A program made the position numbers and the translations under genes. Positions 9,136-16,863 of a stretch of 64,000 nt of DNA are shown here, in pieces; positions within the stretch are counted from its first letter, which is position 1; each line of letters begins with the position of its first letter. The DNA comes from Klenkia marina (GTDB lineage Bacteria; Actinomycetota; Actinomycetes; Mycobacteriales; Geodermatophilaceae). Below the pieces are notes generated by a model. That model saw nothing but the letters and a program-made list of their open reading frames with translations, made no database searches and was not told where the DNA came from. Location of the stretch: NCBI RefSeq assembly GCF_900101025.1, contig NZ_FMUH01000008.1, forward strand, positions 62,001 through 126,000, given 5' to 3'.

Positions 9136-9971
9136 CCCAGCTCCTGCTGCACGCGCCGGTCTACCACGCCGGGCACCGCCGGCTGCTCGCCGAGCACCCC
9201 GACGTCGACCGCGTGCTGCTGCTCGGCGAGGGGTTCGCCGAGCGCTTCCCGGCGATGCGCAAGGAGATCCGCGGGCTGGACGCCGCCACCGTCGGCCGCA
9301 TCCTGGCGCTGGAGCACGGGGTCGACGTCCGGGTGGTGCAGCCGGGCGACCTGCCGGCCGCGCTCGACCCCGTCGTCCTGGCCCCCGACGAGTCGGTGAC
9401 CCGCGCACTCGCCGACGACCACCCGGGCATCGAGTGGCGCCTCGTGCCGGTCTTCCTGCGCTGGGACCGGCAGTGGGCGACCGAGGAGCGCCCCGCCGGG
9501 GCCACCGCAGGGACGACGACCGACCCGGTGCACGTCGAGCTCATGCGGCAGACCATGGCCGCCGGTGACCGCTCGTCGGACTGGTGGCGGCAGGTGGGCG
9601 CGCTGGCTGCCCGCGACGGGCAGGTGCTGGCCACCGCGCACAACCGGCACCAGCCCACCGAGCACGCGCCCTACGTCGACGGCGACCCCCGCAACGAGTT
9701 CTCCCGCGGCCTGCGCGCCGACCTGTCGACGGCGATCCACGCGGAGGCCTCGCTGGTGGGCCAGGCCGCGGCCGGCGCCTTCGACACCGCGGGCGCCGAC
9801 GTCTACGTCTCGGCGTTCCCCTGCCCGGCGTGCGCCTACCTGGTCGCCGAGGCGCGGTTCGGCCGCTGCTTCTTCCGCGGCTCGTACTCGCTGCTGGACG
9901 CCGAGCAGATCCTGGCCGGCGCCGGGGTGGAGCTGGTCTGGGTCGATCTGGGCGTCAGCGCGCCGAGCTGA
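9132..9971 (+). CDS. Deoxycytidylate deaminase-like zinc protein with an extra N-terminal domain
   Basis: 279 residues. The C-terminal half is a cytidine/dCMP deaminase fold: STAIHAEASLV gives the zinc His and catalytic Glu, and FPCPACAYL the two zinc cysteines (HxE...PCxxC). It also keeps the GDPRNEF segment of dCMP deaminases. Residues 1-130 form an additional alpha/beta region (LLLHAPVYHAGH..., RVLLLGEG) that I do not recognise. The coupling with an HxGH nucleotidyltransferase suggests joint work on a nucleotide or nucleotide-linked metabolite. Its 3' end overlaps the convergent HIT gene by 17 bp. Confidence 0.75.
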   Translation: MTQLLLHAPVYHAGHRRLLAEHPDVDRVLLLGEGFAERFPAMRKEIRGLDAATVGRILALEHGVDVRVVQPGDLPAALDPVVLAPDESVTRALADDHPGIEWRLVPVFLRWDRQWATEERPAGATAGTTTDPVHVELMRQTMAAGDRSSDWWRQVGALAARDGQVLATAHNRHQPTEHAPYVDGDPRNEFSRGLRADLSTAIHAEASLVGQAAAGAFDTAGADVYVSAFPCPACAYLVAEARFGRCFFRGSYSLLDAEQILAGAGVELVWVDLGVSAPS

Positions 9972-10506
9972 ACCGCATGCGCAGCGGCTGCTCGCCGTCG
10001 GGCACCAGCACGTGCAGGTGCACGTGCGCGATCGTGCCGCCCGTGCCCTCGCACGGCCCGTTGCGCATGCCCAGCCCGTAGGGCCCCGTGGAGCCGCCCC
10101 GCACGGTGCGGAGCACGTCCCACAGCTCCGCCCGGGCGACGTCGCCGAGGTCGAGGACGTCGGTGACGTGCGCGCGCGGCACCAGCAGCACGTGCTCGGC
10201 GGCGCCCCGGTACGGGAAGTCGTTGCCGACGGCGCGCCAGTGCTCCGTCTCCGCGACCAGGTCTCCCCCACCGACCTCGGAGCCGGCGTCGGCGCAGAAC
10301 AGGCACACCCCGCGCGCCTCGAGGTCGGCCATGCGGGCGACCTGCTCGGGTGTGCGTGCGTTGGCCGGGCAGTACAGCGGGGCCCCGGGTTCGGCGGCGG
10401 TCTCGACGGCAGGCCCGGTCGTGGGCCCCGTCGTGGGCCCGGTCGTGGGCCCGGTCGTGGGCCCGGTCGTGGGCCCGGTCGTGGGCCCGGTCGTGGGCTC
10501 AGCCAC
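9955..10506 (-). CDS. HIT-family hydrolase with N-terminal TTGP repeats
   Basis: 183 residues. The histidine-triad motif is seen as AHVHLHVLV near the C-terminus, and CLFC near residue 65 suggests a zinc site as in HinT/FHIT-like and GalT-like proteins. Expected activity: hydrolysis of nucleoside monophosphate derivatives or dinucleoside polyphosphates. Unusual is the N-terminus: seven consecutive TTGP units (residues 5-32) coded by a 12-bp tandem repeat. GTG start at 10506 overlaps the folA stop by 8 bp, so it is the last gene of the thyA-folA chain. A shorter start beyond the repeats cannot be excluded. Confidence 0.8.
   Translation of the reverse strand: MAEPTTGPTTGPTTGPTTGPTTGPTTGPTTGPAVETAAEPGAPLYCPANARTPEQVARMADLEARGVCLFCADAGSEVGGGDLVAETEHWRAVGNDFPYRGAAEHVLLVPRAHVTDVLDLGDVARAELWDVLRTVRGGSTGPYGLGMRNGPCEGTGGTIAHVHLHVLVPDGEQPLRMRFSSAR
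10412..10500. repeat. 12-bp in-frame tandem repeat
   Basis: Seven near-identical copies of GTGGGCCCGGTC, coding TTGP on the minus strand. The unit is a multiple of three, so copy number changes would lengthen or shorten the HIT protein without shifting frame. Confidence 0.8.
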
Positions 10507-11029
10507 GGGTGAGCGTCTGGAACGTGACGTCGGTGCCCGAGGCCGTGCCGAGGTCGGTGCTGTCGACCACGGTGAACCCGTCGAGCCACCCCTCGGGCAT
10601 GCGGGTGTCGCCGCCGGGCTCCAGGTGCACCCGGGTCAGGTGCACCATGCCGACCTGCGGCAGGGCCCGCGCGTACAGCTGCGCGCCGCCCATGACGACC
10701 ACCTCGGGGTGGTCGGCGTCCGGGGCCAGCCGGCCCGCCAGCGCGAGGGCGGCGTCGAGGTCGGGCACGACGGTGGCCGCGCCCGGCGTCCAGACCTCCG
10801 GCCCCCCGGGGGGCGTGCGGCGGCTGACCACCACGGTGTGCCGGCGCGGCAGCGGCTGCCCGAGCCGGGCGACCACCGACTCGTGGGTGAGCCGGCCGGC
10901 CACGACCACGTGGCCGGTGGTGAGCTCGCGGAAGCGGCGGAGGTCCTCGCTGATGTGCCAGGGCAGGCCGTTCGCGTCGCCGATGACCCCGTCGTCGGCC
11001 ACCGCCACCACCAGCGACAAGGCGGTCAC
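10499..11029 (-). CDS. folA: Dihydrofolate reductase
   Basis: 176 residues, the usual length. Reduces dihydrofolate to tetrahydrofolate with NADPH. Signature stretch: VVAVADDGVIGDANGLPWH, then DLRRFRELTTGHVVVAGR with the substrate Asp and the NADPH-binding Thr/Gly segment, and VVVMGGAQLYARAL (the GGxxxY motif). GTG at 11029 overlaps the thyA stop (GTGA), the classic thyA-folA arrangement that regenerates the dihydrofolate released by ThyA. Confidence 0.95.
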   Translation of the reverse strand: MTALSLVVAVADDGVIGDANGLPWHISEDLRRFRELTTGHVVVAGRLTHESVVARLGQPLPRRHTVVVSRRTPPGGPEVWTPGAATVVPDLDAALALAGRLAPDADHPEVVVMGGAQLYARALPQVGMVHLTRVHLEPGGDTRMPEGWLDGFTVVDSTDLGTASGTDVTFQTLTRG

Positions 11030-11934
11030 GAGGCGACCGGGATGCCGCGGATCGAGGGGTGCGGCTCGTAGTCGGCGAGCTCGAAGTGGGTGCCGCGGAA
11101 GTCGTGGATGTCGGTGACCCGGCGGCCCTCCTCGGTGAGGGTCAGCGTGGGCAGCCGGCGCGGCTCGCGGGCCAGCATCTCGTGCACGGCGTCGAGCTGG
11201 TCGACGTAGACGTGCGCGTCGCTCATCGTGTGGTGGAAGGTGCCCGGCCGGGTGCCGGTCAGCTGCGCGAGCATCAGCGTGAGCGCCGCGTACTGCACCA
11301 TGTTCGCCGGCACGCCCACGGGGACGTCGGCCGAGCGCTGGAACATGTGCAGGTGCAGGGTGCCGTTCAGGACCCGCACGTGCACCCAGCCGTGGCACGG
11401 CGCGATCGTCGTCCCGGGGGTCTTGCCCTCGCCGCGCACCTGGTACTGCGGGATCCACGGCGACACGAAGTGGGTGCGCAGCTCGGGCAGCTCGCGCACC
11501 TGCTCGACCAGGTGGGTGAACTGGTCCATCGGCTCGCGGCCGGGCGGGGCCGGGAAGTCGTGGAACGCCCCGCCGTAGGAGCCCGGGCCGAGGTCGCCGT
11601 CGGGCAGGCCGCGCTTGCGGGTCTTCTCGGGCGTCGCCCAGGCGTCCCACCAGTCGCAGCCGAACGCGGCCAGCTCGTCGATCGTGGTGGCACCGTTGAT
11701 GAAGGCGCACAGCTCGCCGACGGCCTTGGGCCAGAAGCTCTTGATCGACCGCTCGGTGATGATCGGGAACCCGTTGCGCAGCGGGTAGCGGGTGGTCTGC
11801 TGCATGAGCGTGAGCGCCTCGACGCCCTGGCGGGTCGCCGTCCGCTCGCCCTCGGCGAGGATCGCCCGCAGCACGTCGGCGTACTGGCTGTCCGGGGTGC
11901 GCTCGGCGAACGGCAGGTAGAGGTCCTCGGTCAC
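11026..11934 (-). CDS. thyA: Thymidylate synthase
   Basis: 302 residues. Converts dUMP to dTMP using methylene-tetrahydrofolate. The catalytic cysteine is C180 in APCHGW, where most family members have a Phe after the Gly or an FQF; dUMP/folate contacts follow in RSADVPVGVPANM and SDAHVY. GTG at 11934 overlaps the stop of the upstream LOV phosphatase gene (GTGA). This puts nucleotide synthesis directly downstream of a predicted blue-light sensor in one overlapping unit. Confidence 0.93.
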   Translation of the reverse strand: MTEDLYLPFAERTPDSQYADVLRAILAEGERTATRQGVEALTLMQQTTRYPLRNGFPIITERSIKSFWPKAVGELCAFINGATTIDELAAFGCDWWDAWATPEKTRKRGLPDGDLGPGSYGGAFHDFPAPPGREPMDQFTHLVEQVRELPELRTHFVSPWIPQYQVRGEGKTPGTTIAPCHGWVHVRVLNGTLHLHMFQRSADVPVGVPANMVQYAALTLMLAQLTGTRPGTFHHTMSDAHVYVDQLDAVHEMLAREPRRLPTLTLTEEGRRVTDIHDFRGTHFELADYEPHPSIRGIPVAS

Positions 11935-13703
11935 CCGGACAGCGTCCCAGAACCGAGCTGGACGACCAGGACCGCGGTGTCGTCGAGCCGCTCGACCACC
12001 AGCTGCCGCAGGTCGTCGACGACCTGCTGCGGGGTGGCGTCGACCGGGAGCGCCGTCAGCCGGTCGACCAGCCGCTGCGTGCCCTCGTCGAGGTCGCGGA
12101 CCGGGCCGCCGCCCGGGCCGGGCTGCTCGACCAGGCCGTCGGTGTAGAGCACCAGCTGGCTGCCGGCCGGGACGACGCGGGTGACCGTGGTGCGCGGCAG
12201 GGCGGGGTCGACCCCCAGCAGGACGTCGTGGTGGGCGTCGAGGACGTCGACGCCGCCGTCGGGCAGCCGCAGGAGGACGGGCGGGTGGCCGGCGTTGGCG
12301 TGCCGCACCGTCCACCCCGGTTGGGCCGCCGTGGGCCGCACCGCCTGCAGCACCACCGCGGTGACCAGCGTCGGCACGTGCAGCACCTGCATGAGGCGGT
12401 CGACCCCGGCCAGCACCTGGGCGGGGTCGGGCGCGGGCTCGGCCCAGCTCTGCGCCCGCACCAGGTCGCGCAGGGTGCCCATGGTCGCCGCGGCACCCAC
12501 GTCGTGCCCGGCGACGTCGGCCACCACGATGCCCACGGCGTCGCCGGGCAGGTCCATCAGGTCGTAGAGGTCGCCGCCGACGGCCGCCCCGACCACCGCG
12601 CTGGTGTAGTGCGCGGCGGCGGTGACGTCGGGCAGGTCGGGCAACCCGGGCAGCAGGGCGCGTTGCAGGCTCTCGGCGAGGGTGGCCTCGCGGGTGTAGG
12701 TGCGGGCGTTGGCCAGCGCCTGCCCGGCCCGCCGTCCGAGGTCCTCGGCGACCTCGAGGTCACCGGCCGGGAACGCGTGCGGGGTGGCGCGCACCAGGAC
12801 CATCGCCCCCCACGTGCTGTCCGCGGCGGCCAGCGGGACGGCGGCCAGCGCCCGCGTACCGAGCTGGGCGAACACGTCGTCGGGCAGCCCGCGGGCGTAG
12901 GACGCCAGGCCGTCGGGGTGGAGGTCGGACAGCGTGACCGTATTGCCCCCCTCGATGGCCTGGGCGGCCGGCGCGGTCACCGGCAGGGGCCGGCCCTCGT
13001 AGGCCCGGACGACCTGCTGCAGGGCTGCCTCGTGCCCGGCGGGTGCGTGGTGCCGGGTGGTCACCCGCACCACCGTGCCGGTCTCGTCGGTCTCGGCGAC
13101 GAACAACCAGTCGGCCAGCTGGGGGACGCAGAGGTCGGCCAGGTGCCCGACCACGGTCTCGGGGTCCAGCGACGCCGACAGGGTGGTGGTGGCCGCCGCC
13201 ATGAGCTGGAGCCGCCGGTGGGCCGACTGCAGCGAGATCCGGGCGGCCGTCTCGCGGGCCAGGGCGGCCTCGCTGGCCGCACGGGCGGCGTCGCGCTCGG
13301 CACCGGCCACGATCTCGGCCGTCACGTCGGTCTGCACCCCGACGAACCCGACCAGCTGCTCGCCGTCGAGCACGGGGTCGATGCTCAGCCGGTTCCAGAA
13401 CGGCGTGCCGTCGGCCCGGTGGTTGAGCAGGGTGACCGTCACCGACTCCTCGGCGGCGATCGCGGCGCGGATGCGGGCCACCTCGCGCTGGTCGGTGTCC
13501 GGGCCCTGCAGGAAGCTGCAGTTGCGGCCCACCGCGTCGGCGAAGGCGTAGCCGGTGGTCTCGGTGAACGCCCGGTTGACCCACAGCAGGGGGTTCCCGC
13601 GCCGGCGCGGGTCGGAGATGGTGATGCTGATGCCCGTGGCGTCCAGGCCGCGGCGCTGCAGCACCTCGAGCCCCCGGGACACCGGCCCGTCCGCACCCTC
13701 CAC
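11931..13703 (-). CDS. LOV-GAF-PP2C serine phosphatase (RsbU-like, blue-light sensor)
   Basis: 590 residues. Residues 10-125 are a PAS domain of LOV type: GRNCSFLQG with Cys62 is the flavin-adduct signature, so it should bind FMN and respond to blue light. A short coiled linker (about 130-165) leads to a GAF domain (175-330). The C-terminal 230 residues are a SpoIIE/PP2C phosphatase with metal aspartates in GGDLYDL and VADVAGHD, LYTDGLVE and the closing LDDTAVLV. By family, it would dephosphorylate an anti-sigma-factor antagonist. GTG at 13703 chosen as the first start in front of the LOV fold. No partner anti-sigma gene lies nearby. Confidence 0.88.
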   Translation of the reverse strand: MEGADGPVSRGLEVLQRRGLDATGISITISDPRRRGNPLLWVNRAFTETTGYAFADAVGRNCSFLQGPDTDQREVARIRAAIAAEESVTVTLLNHRADGTPFWNRLSIDPVLDGEQLVGFVGVQTDVTAEIVAGAERDAARAASEAALARETAARISLQSAHRRLQLMAAATTTLSASLDPETVVGHLADLCVPQLADWLFVAETDETGTVVRVTTRHHAPAGHEAALQQVVRAYEGRPLPVTAPAAQAIEGGNTVTLSDLHPDGLASYARGLPDDVFAQLGTRALAAVPLAAADSTWGAMVLVRATPHAFPAGDLEVAEDLGRRAGQALANARTYTREATLAESLQRALLPGLPDLPDVTAAAHYTSAVVGAAVGGDLYDLMDLPGDAVGIVVADVAGHDVGAAATMGTLRDLVRAQSWAEPAPDPAQVLAGVDRLMQVLHVPTLVTAVVLQAVRPTAAQPGWTVRHANAGHPPVLLRLPDGGVDVLDAHHDVLLGVDPALPRTTVTRVVPAGSQLVLYTDGLVEQPGPGGGPVRDLDEGTQRLVDRLTALPVDATPQQVVDDLRQLVVERLDDTAVLVVQLGSGTLSG

Positions 13704-13740
13704 GAGGCAGAACAGTAGGACAGCGCACCGACGGTCCTGG

Positions 13741-14127
13741 TCAGACGTAGTGCGCGGTGGTGAGCTCCAGGTAGTGGCCCACCGGGTCCAGCAGGTACAC
13801 CCCGCGGCCGCCGTGCTCGGTGTTCGTCTGCCCGGGCTTGGTGCGCTGCGGGTCCGCCCAGTGGTCGCGGCCCTCGGCGCGGATCCGTTGCAGCGCCCGG
13901 TCCAGGTGGGCGTCGTCGACCAGGAACGCTTGGTGCTGGTTCTGGATCTCGGGGAACTCCTCCTGCGGCAGTGCGGCGAAATGCAGCAGCACACCGCCGT
14001 CCAGGGACAGGTTCACGAACGGCCCCCAGCTCGGGGCCGGGTCGGCCTCGAGCAGCTCGCGGTGGAACTCCGCCGAGGCGGCGGCGTCGCGGGCGGCGAT
14101 GACCGTGTGGTCGAAGCGGGCGGTCAT
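13741..14127 (-). CDS. VOC/glyoxalase superfamily protein
   Basis: 128 residues with the two-module vicinal-oxygen-chelate fold: FDHTVIAARD at the start (metal His), LLHFAAL in the first module, HQAFLVDD opening the second and VYLLDPVGHYLEL at the end (metal Glu). Members include dioxygenases, glyoxalases and antibiotic-binding proteins; the ligand here is unknown. ATG at 14127 has a GAGGAG ribosome site 6 nt upstream. It is 37 bp upstream of the LOV phosphatase on the same strand and could share its transcript. Confidence 0.85.
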   Translation of the reverse strand: MTARFDHTVIAARDAAASAEFHRELLEADPAPSWGPFVNLSLDGGVLLHFAALPQEEFPEIQNQHQAFLVDDAHLDRALQRIRAEGRDHWADPQRTKPGQTNTEHGGRGVYLLDPVGHYLELTTAHYV

Positions 14128-14327
14128 GCGGGACTCCTCGTGCGGTGGGGTGCACCGGGAGGAGCGCCGACACCGCGACGAGGAGCACGGTGCGCCCGCG
14201 GGCCAGCGGGGCGGTGTCGGGACTCCTTCCGGCTCGGCCCGTCGGGGGCGCACCCGGCACCGTAGCGACGCCCCCTCCCCTGCACCAGTCATCCCGCACC
14301 GGTTCCCCGCGCCGGTCCCCCGGCGCC

Positions 14328-14350
14328 CGCCTGACCGGTCCGGTCAGGCG
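14328..14350. terminator. Perfect 10-bp inverted repeat over the esterase stop codon
   Basis: Arms CGCCTGACCG (14328-14337) and CGGTCAGGCG (14341-14350), 3-nt loop. The right arm contains the stop codon of the esterase gene, so it is well placed as its terminator; a DNA-binding site is the alternative. Confidence 0.55.
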
Positions 14351-15324
14351 TCCAGCAGTCGGCGCAACCAGGCCACGCGGGCGGCCCGGGCCGCTCGGGA
14401 GATGGCCGCGTCGGGCACGAAGAGGTCGAAGCCGTGGCAGCCCCCGGGCCACACGTGCAGCTCGGCCACCCCGCCGGCGGCCCAGATGCGGGAGGCGTAG
14501 GCGACGTCCTCGTCGCGGAAGGTCTCGGTCGACGCGACGTCGACGAACGCCGGGGGCAGGCCGGACAGGTCGGCGGCCCGGGCCGGGGCCGCGTACGGGG
14601 ACACGTCGGGGCCGCCGGCGGCGTCGCCGAGCAGCGCCGACCACCCGGTCCGGTTCGACGTGCGATCCCAGACGCCCACCCCGGCCATCTGCCGAGCCGA
14701 GCCGGAGTCGTTGCGGTCGTCGAGCATGGGGTAGATCAGCAGCTGGCCGGCCAGGGCCACCTCGCCGCGGTCGCGGGCCATGAGGGCGAGCGCCGCCGCG
14801 AGCCCACCGCCGGCGCTCGCCCCGGCGACCACGATGCGGGCGGGGTCGACGCCCAGCTCGGCGGCGTTGCGGTGTGTCCAGGCCAGCGCGGCGTAGCAGT
14901 CCTCGACCGGACCCGGGTGCGGTGTCTCCGGCGCCAGCCGGTACTCCACGGACACGACGACCAGACCCAGCTCTGCGGCCCAGCCGGCCACCTCCAGCAG
15001 GCCCGAGCGGGCATCCCCGATGACCATGCCCCCGCCGTGGGTGTGCAGCACCGCGGGGACGGCGGACGTCGCCCCCCTCGGGCGCAGCACCACGACCTCG
15101 ACGTCCGGGTCGCCCGCCGGCCCGGGCACCGTGCGGGTGGAGACCTCCAGGACGCCGCCCTGGGACAGCTCCTCGTCCGAGGGCGGCGGGAGCGCCGGGT
15201 TGGGCCGGCGCAGCAGCGGGATCATCTCCGGCAGCAGCGACGGGGTCAGCACCTCCGAGAGCGCCTCGAGCGCGGCGGCGACCTCCGGGTCGAAGGGCGG
15301 GCGGGGTGCGGACGTCGTCGTCAT
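14344..15324 (-). CDS. Alpha/beta hydrolase, hormone-sensitive-lipase (HSL) type esterase
   Basis: 326 residues. Oxyanion-hole motif HTHGGG and nucleophile motif GASAGGG are those of the HSL/type IV esterases; the acid (VDVASTETFRDED) and His (GGCHGFD) follow in order. No signal peptide, so a cytoplasmic carboxylesterase acting on short acyl esters is likely. ATG at 15324 overlaps the stop of the rhomboid gene (ATGA), so the two are translated together. Confidence 0.88.
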   Translation of the reverse strand: MTTTSAPRPPFDPEVAAALEALSEVLTPSLLPEMIPLLRRPNPALPPPSDEELSQGGVLEVSTRTVPGPAGDPDVEVVVLRPRGATSAVPAVLHTHGGGMVIGDARSGLLEVAGWAAELGLVVVSVEYRLAPETPHPGPVEDCYAALAWTHRNAAELGVDPARIVVAGASAGGGLAAALALMARDRGEVALAGQLLIYPMLDDRNDSGSARQMAGVGVWDRTSNRTGWSALLGDAAGGPDVSPYAAPARAADLSGLPPAFVDVASTETFRDEDVAYASRIWAAGGVAELHVWPGGCHGFDLFVPDAAISRAARAARVAWLRRLLDA

Positions 15325-16040
15325 GGGTTCTCCTCGGACCAGGACGGCCCCCAGTGACCGCCGTCACCATCCTGCCCGTCGGTGGGGGCGCTCCCCTGCG
15401 CCACCCTGCGGCGACCACCCGCCGGGTGGTCGTGTCCGCGCAGGTGCAGCACCCCACCCGCCAGCGCGCCCAGGACGACGGCCCCGCCGTGCACGTCCCC
15501 GCCGACCAGCAGGACGACGCCGGCCAGCAGACCGACCGCGCCCGCCAGCCGCGCCAGCCCACCGCCGCGCAGCAGCGCGAGGACGGCCAGGGCCCCGGTG
15601 AGCTCGAAGGTGCCCACCGAGTTGCCCGCGCCGGTCGGCTGCACGGACAACCCCGAGAACTGGGCGCCGACCCCACCCACCAGCCAGACCGCCCACCAGC
15701 GGGCCGGGCCGAGCACCCGCTCCGCGACCAGACCGACGTAGACCAGCGCCGCCAGGTTGTACACCAGGCCGGGCCAGCCGCCGTCCTGCACCAGCAGCGA
15801 GGTGACCAGGCGCCACACCTGGCCGTCGACGAGCTCACCGGGGCGGCGGCCGAGCACGTCGAGCAGGCCGGGGGCGACGGTCAGCTGCAGCACCGAGGGC
15901 AGCGCCACCAGGGCCGCTGCGGCGACCACCGCCCACGGTCGGCGCGTCGGGGCCAGCGGCGTCGGCGACCCGGGCACCCGGGTGGACAGCCAGGCGGCCA
16001 CGAGGAGGACGACGTACAGCACCGGCGCCAGCACCTGCAT
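15321..16040 (-). CDS. Rhomboid-family integral membrane protein
   Basis: 239 residues with about six hydrophobic segments. The family landmarks are visible: GQVWRLVTSLLVQDG in loop 1, a nucleophile-like serine in GAGNSVGTFEL (the usual GxSG/A/F is altered to NSVGTF), and a helix with DVHGGAVVLGALAGG that carries the histidine. It may be an active intramembrane serine protease, but the altered GxSx context leaves a pseudo-protease possible. Co-translated with the downstream esterase. ATG at 16040. Confidence 0.75.
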   Translation of the reverse strand: MQVLAPVLYVVLLVAAWLSTRVPGSPTPLAPTRRPWAVVAAAALVALPSVLQLTVAPGLLDVLGRRPGELVDGQVWRLVTSLLVQDGGWPGLVYNLAALVYVGLVAERVLGPARWWAVWLVGGVGAQFSGLSVQPTGAGNSVGTFELTGALAVLALLRGGGLARLAGAVGLLAGVVLLVGGDVHGGAVVLGALAGGVLHLRGHDHPAGGRRRVAQGSAPTDGQDGDGGHWGPSWSEENP

Positions 16041-16092
16041 GCGCAGGACGGTGGCGGACCGACCTGTGGGTCCGCTGGACGCGCACGTGCCA

Positions 16093-16125
16093 GTGCCCCG
16101 GCCCTCGCGAGGAGGACCGGGGCAC
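16093..16125. terminator. Terminator hairpin, probably the original nrdJ terminator
   Basis: Arms GTGCCCCGG (16093-16101) and CCGGGGCAC (16117-16125), 15-nt loop. It lies 18 nt outside the left tip of the mobile element. If that element is removed, the hairpin falls about 18 nt after the nrdJ stop codon on the minus strand, a normal terminator position. Today it follows the repeat-protein gene at 16195-16620. Confidence 0.65.
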
Positions 16126-16143
16126 CGGTGCGATCAGGTCAGG

Positions 16144-16196
16144 TGTCGAGTCTCAGTCGACCGTCACTCGGAGTCTCACCAGCCGACGGAGTCCTC
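16144..16196 (-). repeat. Left end of the element: tip plus outward repeats
   Basis: GAGTCTC cores at 16148-16154 and 16171-16177 (23 bp apart), and a weaker GAGTCCTC at 16189-16196 that runs into the stop of the repeat-protein gene. Read inward from the tip, the first 23-bp unit matches the first unit of the right end at its first 11 and at GTC near its end. Confidence 0.65.
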
Positions 16197-16620
16197 AGAG
16201 GTTCAACCCGTGAGCCTGCGCGAGGGTGTTCGCAACGTCGGTCATGCCGATGCTTCGTAGGTGTGGGATGAGGGCTGTCATCGGGGGCTGATTACTGCGG
16301 TACGGGCTTTCGCAGGCCCCGACGTAGAGACCGCCACCGGAGCCCGGGTACAGCCCGCCGCCCGGTCCCGGGTAGAGCCCACCCCCGGGGCCCGGGTACA
16401 GCCCGCCGCCCGGTCCCGGGTAGACCCCGCCCCCGGGGCCCGGGTACAGCCCGCCGCCCGGTCCCGGGTAGAGCCCACCACCAGGGCCGGGGTACAGGCC
16501 GCCGCCCGGCCCGGGGTACGCACCGCCGCCAGGCCCGACGTACAGGCCCCCACCCTGCCCAACGTAGAGGCCCCCGCCGGGACCGACGTACCTGTCGCGC
16601 GGCCAAGTGTTGCGCGTCAT
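16195..16620 (-). CDS. Gly/Pro/Tyr octapeptide-repeat protein of unknown function
   Basis: 141 residues. After a short basic N-terminus there are eleven tandem octapeptides of the form LYPGPGGG (residues 10-97; early units have YVG), then LYVGACESPYRSNQPP and a compact C-terminal part of about 30 residues that looks helical (LIPHLRSIGMTDVANTLAQA). The repeats should be disordered or form a polyproline/glycine-like rod; the conserved-looking C-terminal tail may be the binding domain. No signal peptide or membrane segment. Similar GPGGG-repeat proteins occur, to my recollection, in actinobacterial accessory regions without a known role. It is the first gene inside the left tip and is divergent from the gene at 16864. 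Confidence 0.7.
   Translation of the reverse strand: MTRNTWPRDRYVGPGGGLYVGQGGGLYVGPGGGAYPGPGGGLYPGPGGGLYPGPGGGLYPGPGGGVYPGPGGGLYPGPGGGLYPGPGGGLYPGSGGGLYVGACESPYRSNQPPMTALIPHLRSIGMTDVANTLAQAHGLNL
16330..16593. repeat. 24-bp tandem repeat, eleven copies
   Basis: Coding repeat of the octapeptide protein. Copies differ mainly at synonymous positions and in the fourth codon-pair (PG or VG), so the array is not a recent perfect expansion. Confidence 0.85.
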
Positions 16621-16863
16621 CTGTTGTTGCCTCCCGGTGGTCAGGGCTCTGGTCTAGGCGACGGTATGGCTGGGGTCTGACAGAGCCGGTCGAACGATCC
16701 GAATCGGACCCTTCTCTCCCCGGCACTTGGGGTCTGATGTTTGGCCGAGCGCTGTTCCTCGTCTGACTCCGATGGGCTGTTCGTTTGGCCTGAAGAGGTG
16801 CCCCCCGGCCGCCGACGTGAATGATGACCCGCACGGGTCCGTTCCGACCGGAAGGGAGAAGCC

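Noticed and set aside
10412-10500. 12-bp repeat taken as a CRISPR or origin iteron set.
   Set aside because: Contiguous, coding TTGP within the HIT gene; no spacers, no dnaA or rep gene nearby.
16330-16593. Regular repeats suggesting a CRISPR array.
   Set aside because: The 24-bp units are contiguous without spacers and code an octapeptide in one clean frame.
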